Assembly (NCBI RefSeq): GCF_003569045.1
Contig: NZ_BFCB01000002.1
Location: 186,001-250,000, forward strand
DNA from: Aggregatilinea lenta
GTDB lineage: Bacteria > Chloroflexota > Anaerolineae > Aggregatilineales > Aggregatilineaceae
DNA: 64,000 nt
Reading direction: 5' to 3'
This document shows, piece after piece, positions 8,386 through 16,801 of this stretch; the first letter of the stretch is position 1; each line of letters starts with the position of its first letter. The position numbers and the translations under genes are program-made. The notes beneath the pieces were generated by a model. That model saw only the letters and a program-made list of their open reading frames with translations. It ran no database searches and was not told where the DNA came from.

Positions 8386-8609
8386 GCATCTCCTGCCATG
8401 TCACTGTGATTGTAGTAAGTCGGCACGGGACGCGGCGTCGCCTCGACCGTCGGCACGTAGGACGTGTTGTCCTCAGACGTGCTGGTATCCAGCGTATCCG
8501 CCACATTCATCGCCATCTGCACGGCCAGCAAACTCATCGTGACCACGGCGAAGATCACGATCACCAGTTCGATCACGCGATCCTTTTGCGTGGGTTGATC
8601 TTTTCCCAT
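8382..8609 (-). CDS. Small single-span membrane protein of the rdh cluster
   Basis: This is a 75-residue protein if translation starts at the ATG at 8609 (MGKDQPTQKDRV); an ATG at 8624 would add 5 residues. It has one strongly hydrophobic segment (about residues 12-35) followed by a Thr/Pro-rich, probably extracytoplasmic tail. It overlaps the 3' end of the FMN/Fe-S gene and the 5' end of apbE, so it sits in a tightly packed operon. I do not recognise a family. A small accessory subunit of the membrane electron-transfer complex is a reasonable guess from position. Confidence 0.6.
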   Translation of the reverse strand: MGKDQPTQKDRVIELVIVIFAVVTMSLLAVQMAMNVADTLDTSTSEDNTSYVPTVEATPRPVPTYYNHSDMAGDA

Positions 8610-9793
8610 AGCTCTTTCACCCATTGACGAATGACACGAATGAGTTCCACCACCGAGTCGACCGGGCACAGGTAATGACACCACGGGCGTTTGACGAATA
8701 GCGCGGCGATTAGCACCAGCGCCAGCACTACGAACTGAAGCGTGCTGCCAACAAAGCTAAACAGCGTCCCGAAGATCTCGAAGCTCGCCAGCCCCGGATT
8801 GCGGAAAAACACGCCCAACAGAATCGCGGCGAGGGCCAGCCCACGCTTGGTCCAGGTGAGCCAATCGCGGTGACGGCGCAGCGGGTACGTCTTCGCACCG
8901 CCGATGAGGCCCAGGCATTCCTGCGCCGCACCAAACGGGCAGAACCATTCGCAGTACGGATTTTTGTTATCGACCGTGAACACGAACAGGATTCCGCCGA
9001 GCAGCAGATACCAGTACAGGTTCGTCTGCCACTGCGGCCAGTACCCCAAAACGAGCTTGGCGAAGTAGGCCAGGGTCAGCGGGGCGTTATACAGGAAGCC
9101 CAGCACGATCAGGCCCGCCAGCATCGATCCCCACCGCGCCTGTTTTTTGTACTTGAATCCGCGCCGGTGGCCGAAGAACCCGACGGCGAACAGCGCTAGC
9201 ACTGCGATCTCCGGCACGCCGAACTTGATCGACGGCGATTCCTGCGCCGGGACCTCAAGCCCCAGGTGTTTCGCCGCCAGACGGCTGCCGTCCAGCGCGG
9301 CCTCGGCCAGCCCGCGCGAGGTATACGTCGCGCCGGTCACGCCGTCCACATCTTCGCCTACTTCGAACGCATCCTGGTACGATTTACCGGACAACTGGTC
9401 GATGAAGCCCTTGTTCTCGACCCGCTCGAACCATGCGGGCGTTTCCTTATCGCTGACCACACTCACGCCTGTGATCTGGCCATCCAGATCGACCGCGACG
9501 GCCAGCTCGACCGGCCCGCCGTACCCGTTCGCAGCCCCGATCGCCACATAGCCCAGCCGCTCGTCTTCACCGGCTCCGGCCCAGGCTGCGTAAACGCCGT
9601 TCTCGACGCGCGTGAAGTGATCCGCCGCTGGCAGCGCTTCCTTCACCGCTCCCATCAAATCCTGCTCGGCCCGCGCCGCGCCTATCACCCACACGACCGC
9701 GACCAGGCTCAATGTCAGCAGCGCCAGAATCCGCTCGATCTTACGCTTATTCTGGCGTGGCTTCGTTCCATTTCCAGTTACCGCCATGCTCAC
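8573..9793 (-). CDS. PceC/NosR-like membrane protein with FMN-binding and CxxxCP motifs
   Basis: The order is an N-terminal membrane helix (about 20-40) and an extracytoplasmic FMN-binding domain (about 45-175) with the flavinylation motif DGVTGATYTS, predicted Thr156. Then come several membrane helices with two polyferredoxin-type motifs, CEWFCPFGAAQEC (281-293) and CHYLCP (372-377). This is the layout of NosR and of PceC/RdhC proteins found beside reductive dehalogenases. The inferred role is electron transfer from the quinone pool or cytoplasm toward the dehalogenase. The GTG at 9793 overlaps no gene; the ATG at 9787 is an equally possible start. apbE downstream would supply the covalent FMN. 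Confidence 0.85.
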   Translation of the reverse strand: MSMAVTGNGTKPRQNKRKIERILALLTLSLVAVVWVIGAARAEQDLMGAVKEALPAADHFTRVENGVYAAWAGAGEDERLGYVAIGAANGYGGPVELAVAVDLDGQITGVSVVSDKETPAWFERVENKGFIDQLSGKSYQDAFEVGEDVDGVTGATYTSRGLAEAALDGSRLAAKHLGLEVPAQESPSIKFGVPEIAVLALFAVGFFGHRRGFKYKKQARWGSMLAGLIVLGFLYNAPLTLAYFAKLVLGYWPQWQTNLYWYLLLGGILFVFTVDNKNPYCEWFCPFGAAQECLGLIGGAKTYPLRRHRDWLTWTKRGLALAAILLGVFFRNPGLASFEIFGTLFSFVGSTLQFVVLALVLIAALFVKRPWCHYLCPVDSVVELIRVIRQWVKELWEKINPRKRIA

Positions 9794-11131
9794 CTATCCC
9801 AGCACCTTGATCTCGTCCAGCAGCGCCTGGGCGCGTTCTTTCCCCGGCTCATTTTGACTGCGCGTATACACATCGATGGCCTGGGTCCCGCAATCGGCGG
9901 CCTGCTCGGCCAGGTCCAGATCCACATACGCCAGCGCCAGCATACACAACTGTTCGCCTTCCAACTCAGATAATTCCGCCTGCCGCGCCAGTTCCAGAGC
10001 CTGCGTGTGATAGCGCAGCGCTTCGGCGGGCTGTCCCTGCTCGGCATACGTGACGCCGATCCGTCCCACCAGATACGCTTCGTCTTTGGTTCGCTGAAGC
10101 CGCCGCGCCGCGTCCAATGCCTGACGATAAAGATCCAGAGCCGCGTCGAGCTGGCCGGACATCCGGCACGACTCGCCGAAACTGATCAACAGGTTCAGCT
10201 CTTTATTCGCGTCAGAAATCGATCGAGCCAGCGCGAGGGCATCCTTCAACGTGTCGTGCGCCAGCACCACGTTCTCCAGCCGGAACGCCGCCAGCGCCCG
10301 CGATTCCAACAGCGCGAAGGCCGCCGTGTGATCGCCCAGAGCCTGGGCCAGCGGGATGGCACGCCCGGCCAGCTCGACGACACGCGCCGCATCGCTGAAG
10401 CTGGCGTAACACTCAACCAGCCCACGCAGCGCGATCAGCTCGATGCCCGGCAGGTCGCGCTCGCCCTTGACGGCCAACGCCTGCTTGAACGGCTCAATCG
10501 CCTCGGCATAGCGGTCCTGCCACTTGAGCACCGTACCCAGGTTGACCAGATGCTCCGCCTCTGCCGGGGCGTCGGCCAGGTCCTGCGCGAGCGTGCATGC
10601 TCGTTGAATGTAAGCCGCCGCATCGTCCAGCGCCGCCGATGCAATGCTGACGTTACCCATCACGGCAGCGGCGCTCATTTGCCGCCGCTTGTCGCCCAAC
10701 TGCTCCGCGAGCCGCCGCGCGTGGCCGAGCTTCTGAAGCGCGATCACCGGCTCGCCGGATCGCACCAGGATCTGCGCCTCGGTGAGCAGCGCATCGCACT
10801 TAATGCCCCGGTCGTTCAGAGCGTCCGCGATCCGCGCGATCTGGGCCACCGCCTCGTAGGCCGTGTGATAGCGCTCGATATCCTGGAAGGCCACCGCTTG
10901 CGCGCTCAGGACCTGCACCTGAACCGTACGATCGTCCAGGTGTGCGGCCAACGACAGCGCCTCGTCGAACGCCGCGATGCCCGCCTCGTAGTCTTCCGCC
11001 TCGAACAGCGCCAGCGCCAGGTTGGTCAACGCGAAGACGATCCCCTGAGGATCGTCGTTCTGGCGCGCGCGTTGGACTCGATCCTGCCACTGGCGCATAC
11101 GCGCCGGTGACGTCTCTTGCTCTGTGATCAT
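9794..11131 (-). CDS. Tetratricopeptide repeat protein in the rdh cluster
   Basis: This ~445-residue protein consists almost entirely of TPR-like helix pairs. It is Ala/Leu/Asp rich, with repeated patterns such as LTNLALALFEAEDYEAGIAA, LGTVLKWQDRYAEAIEPF and RIGVTYAEQGQPAEALRYH. The ATG at 11131 (MITEQETSPARM) has a GGAG six nt upstream; earlier in-frame starts are badly placed relative to it. No signal peptide is seen, so it is probably cytoplasmic. TPR proteins scaffold protein complexes. Position between the anchor gene and the PceC-like gene suggests a role in maturation or assembly of the dehalogenase, which is an inference. Confidence 0.75.
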   Translation of the reverse strand: MITEQETSPARMRQWQDRVQRARQNDDPQGIVFALTNLALALFEAEDYEAGIAAFDEALSLAAHLDDRTVQVQVLSAQAVAFQDIERYHTAYEAVAQIARIADALNDRGIKCDALLTEAQILVRSGEPVIALQKLGHARRLAEQLGDKRRQMSAAAVMGNVSIASAALDDAAAYIQRACTLAQDLADAPAEAEHLVNLGTVLKWQDRYAEAIEPFKQALAVKGERDLPGIELIALRGLVECYASFSDAARVVELAGRAIPLAQALGDHTAAFALLESRALAAFRLENVVLAHDTLKDALALARSISDANKELNLLISFGESCRMSGQLDAALDLYRQALDAARRLQRTKDEAYLVGRIGVTYAEQGQPAEALRYHTQALELARQAELSELEGEQLCMLALAYVDLDLAEQAADCGTQAIDVYTRSQNEPGKERAQALLDEIKVLG

Positions 11132-11229
11132 TGTCATCTCCGTTGGCAGCGTGGATCGCGGCGGGCACGAGGTGGAACGCATGCAGCGCCCTTCCCCGTG
11201 CCGCCGTCAAGGTCAGGCCGGAATCGGAA

Positions 11230-11532
11230 CTACGCCTGCTTTGCGGCCTTCGGCCCGATGCCCATCAGCCGCCACAGGCCCACGCCCAGAATCAGGCAAA
11301 CCAACAGGCCAAGCAGCATAATCTTGAAGCCCGCGCTGGCTTCATTTTCACCGGCCAGCGTGCCGTAGACATAAATGCTCATGCAGACCATGCTGTACCA
11401 GATCAGCGCCAACAGACCCTTCCACCACGTCAGCACCCAACCGCGATCCTCGGCGAACGCTTTGAAGGCAAAGCCGATCAGGACGAGGATCACACCCATC
11501 AACAGCCAGAAGATGTCGCTCCCGAAAAACAT
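11230..11532 (-). CDS. RdhB/PceB-like membrane anchor
   Basis: This is a 100-residue hydrophobic protein with three predicted helices (about 5-25, 35-57, 67-90). It lies 2 nt downstream of the dehalogenase gene. RdhB-type proteins are ~90-105 residues with three helices and hold the exported catalytic subunit at the outer face of the membrane. The sequence is too divergent to assign by motif alone. Size, topology and position support the call. Confidence 0.75.
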   Translation of the reverse strand: MFFGSDIFWLLMGVILVLIGFAFKAFAEDRGWVLTWWKGLLALIWYSMVCMSIYVYGTLAGENEASAGFKIMLLGLLVCLILGVGLWRLMGIGPKAAKQA

Positions 11533-11534
11533 AC

Positions 11535-13073
11535 TCAGCCTCTTTCGTGGGGATTCACTATGTTGATGTCCAGATAACGGTCGGAATGCAGCCAGGTCGG
11601 CTCCGGGCGGAAGCTGGCAAACGTGCCATCAGGCTGGCGGCGGTATTCGATCGCGTCCGGGTAGTCAAAGAAGTTCTTCTGGAGGAACAGCAGGCCGCTG
11701 CTGACCAGCCCCGTGGGATCGCGCGGGTCCAGCGTGCGCGCCACGTCGTGCAGCCAGTTGTCTTTACGGCTGAAGGGGCAGGTCGCCACACACAGACGAC
11801 AGCCCATCGGGCCAAGCGACTCGCGCCAGTAGTTGTAGCACGCGCCGTTGTTGATGTACCAGTGCTCGTAGCCGCGCAGCACCATGCCGTCGTAGTCATC
11901 TTCCATCGAGATCGCGCCGGACGGGCAGGACTCCGCGCACAGCTTACACTTCTTGCAGAACTCTTCCACGCCGTAGCTGATGGGCCGGTCGATTTCCATC
12001 GGCAGGCTGGTGGTCACAACTGCCATACGGCAGTTGCCGCCCAGCTCAGGCGTGATGCAATAGCCGGTGCGGCCCACTTCGCCCATACCAGCCTCGATCG
12101 CGTGCGGGGGCACGATCAAGTCATAGTTCGCGAACGGCGAGTGCGTGCGAGCCGGATAGCCCAGGTACTTCAGGCAGTTTTCCAGGCGCAGCGCCGCCGT
12201 CGAGACGCGGTCGTAGCCCTCGTAGCTGGTCGACCCCTGCGGGCTGGACATGATCGTGTCCCACTCCATTGGCACGCCCACCACGATGGCATATTCCCAG
12301 TGCGCGGGCATCTCGGAGAAGTCATAGTCCGCCGGGCAGCCCCGCCAGCCTTCGCTGTAGATCCAGTCGGGGTTGGTCTTGGTAATCCGGCACAGAGTCG
12401 CGCCGTAGCGGTGCGCGATTTCCTTGATGAACTCGGACGCCAGCGTCGGAGTTTTGAACGGAACCGCATCCCCGATCATGTCGCTATCTTCCGGCTCGGC
12501 CTTGTTGATACCGGGCTTCTGAAAGTCCGAGATTTCGGGCGGCGCGGCGGGCTTGGGCAGGAAGTTGCGGTGCGACTCGAACCCGGCGGAGTACGCCTCT
12601 GCCAGCAGGTAATAATTGCCGAACTGCTGCCGGTCCTGCGAGTTGGTGGGGATGGTTTCGGTGATCGTCTTGTAGTCCCACTCGACGCGCTCAGGAAATT
12701 CCCGGTAGAACTCGATCAGCTTTTCGGGCAGATCCAGCTCTTCCAGCGGCTCGTCCAGCGTCCAGCTCCCGTGCGTGTTGAGTGCCGCCTGGAACGTGGC
12801 CACGCGCCCGAACACGTAGTCGGTCGTCATGCTGGGGCGGCGCGCTTCGCTGACCGCCACGTGCGCCGGGCCGTCGAACTCGAACGGCCCCCGGTTAAAG
12901 AACTGCGTCGCGGGGTTGAACGATTCCCACCCGGTGTACGAGTCAGCGCTCGATCCCGCGTTGACGCCCGCCGCAACCAGACCACCGGCTTGCGCGGCAA
13001 CACCCGCAAGCCCGGCAACCTTCAAAAAGCTGCGGCGAGAAAGGCCAAGAGATGTTTTTTGTTCTGCACTCAT
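11535..13073 (-). CDS. Reductive dehalogenase catalytic subunit (RdhA family)
   Basis: This 512-residue protein has a Tat signal (LSRRSFLKVAGLAG, residues ~11-24) followed by the RdhA catalytic region and two C-terminal Fe-S motifs. The first is CKKCKLCAESCP (Cys 373, 376, 379, 383). The second is C412-x12-C425-x2-C428-x3-C432-P, the relaxed spacing typical of RdhA rather than QueG. The family uses a corrinoid to remove halogens from organohalides as a respiratory electron acceptor. The ATG at 13073 is 8 nt after GGAGG. A cobalamin riboswitch precedes the gene, an anchor gene follows, and a two-component system is divergent. The substrate cannot be predicted. Confidence 0.92.
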   Translation of the reverse strand: MSAEQKTSLGLSRRSFLKVAGLAGVAAQAGGLVAAGVNAGSSADSYTGWESFNPATQFFNRGPFEFDGPAHVAVSEARRPSMTTDYVFGRVATFQAALNTHGSWTLDEPLEELDLPEKLIEFYREFPERVEWDYKTITETIPTNSQDRQQFGNYYLLAEAYSAGFESHRNFLPKPAAPPEISDFQKPGINKAEPEDSDMIGDAVPFKTPTLASEFIKEIAHRYGATLCRITKTNPDWIYSEGWRGCPADYDFSEMPAHWEYAIVVGVPMEWDTIMSSPQGSTSYEGYDRVSTAALRLENCLKYLGYPARTHSPFANYDLIVPPHAIEAGMGEVGRTGYCITPELGGNCRMAVVTTSLPMEIDRPISYGVEEFCKKCKLCAESCPSGAISMEDDYDGMVLRGYEHWYINNGACYNYWRESLGPMGCRLCVATCPFSRKDNWLHDVARTLDPRDPTGLVSSGLLFLQKNFFDYPDAIEYRRQPDGTFASFRPEPTWLHSDRYLDINIVNPHERG

Positions 13074-13162
13074 CAATTATGCCTCCGCGCAAAAAATAGA
13101 ATGTCTCATCGAGGACGATGAGGGCTGCCTGGCCCGCGCGTTTTCCATGCCGGTCAACACCG

Positions 13163-13205
13163 AAAAAAACAAAAACGCACCGGCCACGTGTTACGTGACG
13201 GCGCG
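13163..13205 (-). terminator. Intrinsic terminator of the riboswitch expression platform
   Basis: Read on the minus strand, a GC-rich hairpin (inner stem CACGT-AAC-ACGTG, extended by CGCGCCG pairing with CGGTGCG) is followed by TTTTTGTTTTTTT. It lies between the cobalamin aptamer and rdhA. Premature termination would be the regulatory output. Confidence 0.8.
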
Positions 13206-13206
13206 C

Positions 13207-13312
13207 TTTGACGCGAAGCGTAAGCCTCGAATATGGGGTTCCTGGCTTCCCAAGTCTGGGTCTCAGTTGCGCGACAGCGCCGGAATTGCACCGGCTTCCC
13301 CCTATTGATGGG
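13207..13312 (-). promoter_or_regulatory. Cobalamin riboswitch upstream of rdhA
   Basis: On the minus strand the leader contains the conserved core GGGAAGCCGGTGCAATTCC, then GGCGCTGTCGCGCAACTG (the B12 box), and further on AAGCCAGGAACCCC. These match, in order, the strongly conserved segments of the cobalamin aptamer. A rho-independent terminator follows at once. RdhA needs a corrinoid cofactor. The element may tie rdh transcription to corrinoid supply; whether bound cobalamin turns the operon on or off cannot be read by eye. Confidence 0.87.
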
Positions 13313-13316
13313 GGCC

Positions 13317-13322
13317 ATTATA
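13317..13322 (-). promoter_or_regulatory. -10 element of the rdhA transcript
   Basis: A perfect TATAAT on the minus strand sits just ahead of the cobalamin aptamer. No good -35 hexamer is seen 16-18 nt upstream, which fits a promoter that needs an activator. Confidence 0.6.
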
Positions 13323-13367
13323 GGAAATGTGACCAGTTGCAGCATTGGCCCAAAGTTCAATCTTGCG

Positions 13368-13383
13368 TTGGACTAAAGTCCAA
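13368..13383. promoter_or_regulatory. Dyad TTGGACT-AA-AGTCCAA between rdhA and the two-component genes
   Basis: This perfect inverted repeat has 7-nt arms. Its centre is about 65 nt upstream of the start expected from the rdhA TATAAT box, a usual position for a NarL-type activator. It is a candidate binding site for the response regulator encoded at 15122-15784. Confidence 0.55.
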
Positions 13384-13425
13384 TACACTATTCCACCAAC
13401 TGCTGGATAATCGTGCAGTAGAAAG

Positions 13426-15132
13426 ATGCGCCCGATTAGCGTTACAATCCCACTCTTACCGAAAAATAGCTTGAGTTACAGATCTATGATGGCATCCGGC
13501 ATCAAACCCAACCGCCTTTTCACTGAACCGCTCATCAAACGCCTTTCCATCCAGTTCCTGATTCTGGGAATCCTGCCTACCGTGCTGCTGACCATCCTGC
13601 CGACGCTCTACCTGCTCACGCACGGCATCGAGCCGTTAAGCGAAACGCTGTTGGTTATGGGGCTGGCGCAGGGCCTCGTGTTTCTGATGGTCGTGTTCAC
13701 CGGCGCGATGATCACCTTTCAGCGGCTCGCCATCCCTGTGCAGGAGCTGATCAAGGGTGCCGAGGCTATCGCCGGGGGCAATCTGACCTACCGCGTTCCC
13801 GTGCGCCGGACCGATCGTGAGATGATGCGGCTCATGGAGCGATTCAACTCGATGGCCGCCTCGGTGGAAAGCATGCGCAACAACATTGAGGAGCAGCGGC
13901 AGACCCTCCAATACGCACTGGCCGAGCGTGAGCAGGAATTCGAGGTGATCCTGAACGTCGCCCGCCAGATCAACCGCCAATCGAACGTCACTCAATCGAC
14001 CCAGCGCGCCCTTGCCATTGCGCAGGCGAATCTGGGGAGCGATTTCATCTCGCTTCTGCTGCTCGATGACAACAAGCAGATCTCATCGATCGTGTCCACC
14101 TGCCTCGATTGCGGATCGCCCACCGTGTGCCAGGATCAATGTACATCGCGCAAGCTGCTCAACCGGGCTTTGCACCGGATGCAGCCGACCCTGCTTCTAC
14201 AGGCGACCGAAACGCGGAACTGCGTCAGAGTCTGGGATACGCACACCCGCGAGCCGGAAATGGATGAGGCTCTGATCGAGGCGCTGGACGATCTCAACGT
14301 ACACAAGATGCACATTCGCCCCCTAATCACCCAGGATCGCGTAATCGGCCATCTGGTCATGATGCGCCATCGCGTGCAGCACATTCCCGCGCGCAACTCG
14401 ACACTGATGGAAATGCTGGCCGAACTGATCACGATCATCCTCGAAAACCGGCAGCTTCAGAACAAGGCACGCAAGCTGACTATCATGGAGGAACGTCACC
14501 GGCTGGCCAGCGAGCTGCACGATTCCGTGACCCAATCGCTCTTCACGCTGAGCCTGACGGCGCGCGGGCTGAAATCCTCGCTAGGATCGGTGGGGGCCAT
14601 GTCCGACGCAAACCAGCAGGCGCTCGACGTCCTGGTCGGGCAGACCAAGATCGTACAGAAGGAAATGCGCACGCTGATCAACGAGCTGCGCCCGATCGAT
14701 TTGGAAGCGAACAGCCTCGAAGACGCGCTGCGCCAGCACATCCAAAGCCTGCGCTGCTCGACCAATACGGAAGTTCAGTTCACCATTGACGGCAGTCTCG
14801 AAGCGCTGCCCAAACCGGTTCAGCGCAACCTCAACCGCATCGTACAGGAAGCGCTCAGCAACATCGCGCGCCACGCCAGCGCACAACATACCACTATCGA
14901 TCTGGCGATCCGTGACGATCTGGCAACACTCAACATTCGGGACGACGGTCAAGGCTTCGACCTGCGCGCCGTCGCCCTGCAACAGTCCGCTTCGCTGGGC
15001 CTGATCAGCATGCGCGAGCGAACGGAGATGCTCGGCGGAACGCTGTTGGTGCGCTCTCAGCCCGGCACTGAAACCGTCATCACCGCACGAATTCCGATCT
15101 GTCAGCAGGTGGAGCAGGACGATGGCAGCTGA
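13426..15132 (+). CDS. Sensor histidine kinase (NarX/LiaS-like, HisKA_3) with Cys cluster
   Basis: The order is two membrane helices (about 40-65 and 75-97), a HAMP linker, a coiled coil (150-175), a GAF-like domain (about 180-345), a HisKA_3 dimerisation domain with ERHRLASELHDS (His365), and a HATPase domain with RIVQEALSNIARHA and DDGQGF. In the GAF-like region four cysteines are clustered as C226-x2-C229-x5-C235-x3-C239, plus Cys266. This could bind a metal or Fe-S centre and sense redox or oxygen. An ATG at 13486 (MASGIKPNRL) is an alternative start; neither has a strong ribosome site. It overlaps the response regulator gene by 11 nt and is divergent from rdhA. Confidence 0.87.
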   Translation: MRPISVTIPLLPKNSLSYRSMMASGIKPNRLFTEPLIKRLSIQFLILGILPTVLLTILPTLYLLTHGIEPLSETLLVMGLAQGLVFLMVVFTGAMITFQRLAIPVQELIKGAEAIAGGNLTYRVPVRRTDREMMRLMERFNSMAASVESMRNNIEEQRQTLQYALAEREQEFEVILNVARQINRQSNVTQSTQRALAIAQANLGSDFISLLLLDDNKQISSIVSTCLDCGSPTVCQDQCTSRKLLNRALHRMQPTLLLQATETRNCVRVWDTHTREPEMDEALIEALDDLNVHKMHIRPLITQDRVIGHLVMMRHRVQHIPARNSTLMEMLAELITIILENRQLQNKARKLTIMEERHRLASELHDSVTQSLFTLSLTARGLKSSLGSVGAMSDANQQALDVLVGQTKIVQKEMRTLINELRPIDLEANSLEDALRQHIQSLRCSTNTEVQFTIDGSLEALPKPVQRNLNRIVQEALSNIARHASAQHTTIDLAIRDDLATLNIRDDGQGFDLRAVALQQSASLGLISMRERTEMLGGTLLVRSQPGTETVITARIPICQQVEQDDGS

Positions 15133-15784
15133 TTCGCGCATTCGAGTGCTTCTGGTAGACGATCACCAGATGGTACGCCAGGGACTGATCTTTTTCCTAT
15201 CTACGCAGCCCGGCATCGAGGTCGTCGGCCAGGCCGCATCGGGTGAAGAAGCGCTGGCGCTGGTCCAGGCGCTGTCCCCGGATGTCGTGCTGATGGATAT
15301 TGTACTGCCAGGGCTTGACGGCATCGAAGCGCTGCACCAAATTGGTAAGACCCACCCCAGCACGGATGTGATCGTGCTGAGCAGCTTCATCGATGACACG
15401 AAGCTCAAGCAGGCGATCCAGGCCGGTGCGGCAGGATATTTGATGAAGGACGTCGATCCCGAAGAACTCGCACAGGCCATCCATGCCACCCGGCGCGGCG
15501 AGATCTACCTGCATCCCAAAGCGGCGCGGCGGCTGGCCGAGATGCTGCGCCCCGGCCCGGACGAGCAGCAGGAGCCGCCCCCGGCTGTGCTCACCGAGCG
15601 CGAGCTTCAGGTGCTGGAGCTGGTCACGCGCGGCCTGAGCAACCAGGAAATCGCGGCGGAATTAAGCATCACGCTCAAAACGGTGAAGGCCCACGTCAGC
15701 AGTATCCTGCAAAAGTTGGGGCTGGAAAACCGTGTCCAGGCAACCCTCTACGCGCTGCGCCACCAAATCGTTGAACTTGATTGA
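15122..15784 (+). CDS. NarL/LuxR-type response regulator
   Basis: This 220-residue protein has a receiver domain with VLLVDDHQMVRQG, the phospho-acceptor in VVLMDIVLPGLDG, and the conserved Lys in YLMKDV. A LuxR-type helix-turn-helix follows (LTERELQVLELVTRGLSNQEIA, KTVKAHVSSILQKLG). It overlaps the kinase gene and is its obvious partner. Given the divergent arrangement, its target is probably the rdh operon through the dyad at 13368-13383. Rdh operons of Dehalococcoides often carry comparable two-component pairs. Confidence 0.9.
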   Translation: MAADSRIRVLLVDDHQMVRQGLIFFLSTQPGIEVVGQAASGEEALALVQALSPDVVLMDIVLPGLDGIEALHQIGKTHPSTDVIVLSSFIDDTKLKQAIQAGAAGYLMKDVDPEELAQAIHATRRGEIYLHPKAARRLAEMLRPGPDEQQEPPPAVLTERELQVLELVTRGLSNQEIAAELSITLKTVKAHVSSILQKLGLENRVQATLYALRHQIVELD

Positions 15785-15831
15785 ATGTTCCAGATCTGAC
15801 TCGCCACCCGCCATTCCAACGCGATCAACGC

Positions 15832-16667
15832 CGTTGTCTCAAACGTGAATGTCGCGTCACTGAGTGTGCATGATGTATTGTCCGGCGTGAAGCTGATAGT
15901 TACATCGTCAGTTGGCTGCGAGGTGAGCACGACATCGAATGTGCCGATGGCACCTTCCGTCAGGTTCAACGTGGTCGGCGCGATCGTGATCCCAGCAGTA
16001 TCGTTATCGGTGATATTCACGGTGACGTCGGCGGGATCGATGGCGTTATAGGCTGCATCTGTGCCGGGCGCAATTGTGATTTGGATGGTGCAGACGCTGT
16101 TTGATTCGTCGAGACAATTATCGGTGGTCGTCACCGTTATCTGGTTGTGAGTAGCCCAGCCAGCGGGCGCGATTGTGAGCGTCGAAGCGCTGACGGAGCA
16201 CGCAGCGCTGTTAGGCGTTATGTTGAACAGGACATTACCGGTTGGCTGCGAGGTCAGCCTAATGTCGAATGTACCCGTGATCCCTTCCGTCAGGGTCAGC
16301 GTGGCCGGTGTCACTGTTACGCCTGCCGTATCGTTATCCCGCACGGTACGGGTAATCGTGGTGATCGAAGGCACGATTCCGCTGTAGTCGCTGCCCGTGC
16401 TCGTTGCCGCGCCCAGCGTGATCGTGCACGTGCGATTCGGCGTGTCGATGCTGTCATCGACTCCGGTGATTGCGACAGTGGTCGCCCCCAGCTTGCCGGT
16501 GTAAAGGTTACTGATGCCGGAACGGTGCATACTGTGGGTGTGGTGGAGGTCAGCGGAACCGTTACATTCGCCGTGGGGGCGCCGTTCAAGGCCACCGCAA
16601 AGGACGTGGAGGCATTTTCCACAAAATTGGCTGTCGTGTTATTCACCGCGATCTGGGACGGTGCAAA
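15832..16667 (-). pseudogene. Calx-beta-type repeat adhesin fragment, frameshifted
   Basis: Read on the minus strand, the sequence gives FAPSQIAVNNTTANFVEN and VCTVPASVTFTPASW, then shifts frame near 16490-16505. It continues as TTVAITGVDDSIDTPNRTC and two or more repeats with VRDNDTAGVTV, ITDNDTAGITI, LTLTEGITGTFDIRLTSQP and LNLTEGAIGTFDVVLTSQP. These are Calx-beta-like modules of large surface proteins. The similarity stops abruptly at about 15832 and no start or signal peptide is present. The piece is therefore an internal remnant of a larger gene, interrupted by at least one frameshift. Confidence 0.75.
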
Positions 16668-16801
16668 CGCGGCCTGAACGATCCTGTCCGCAGTCATCGA
16701 AACGCAATAGGCGCGCCAACTCATGCCAGCATTAGCGCGCAACTCGACCTCGTCCAGCCCTCCAACATCGCTGCGTTTCGAAACTCCGTCGTGCAACAGA
16801 G

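Noticed and set aside
10007-11110. A 367-codon open frame on the + strand
   Set aside because: It is antisense to the TPR gene in GC-rich DNA. The Arg/Gln-rich translation has no family features.
11547-13121. A 524-codon open frame on the + strand
   Set aside because: It is the antisense shadow of rdhA, which has Tat and Fe-S motifs, a ribosome site and a riboswitch. The + frame is His/Arg/Val rich without recognisable domains.
13426-13485. Certain choice of the upstream start for the rdh-linked kinase
   Set aside because: Neither the ATG at 13426 nor that at 13486 has a clear ribosome site, so the longer form is listed but not asserted.
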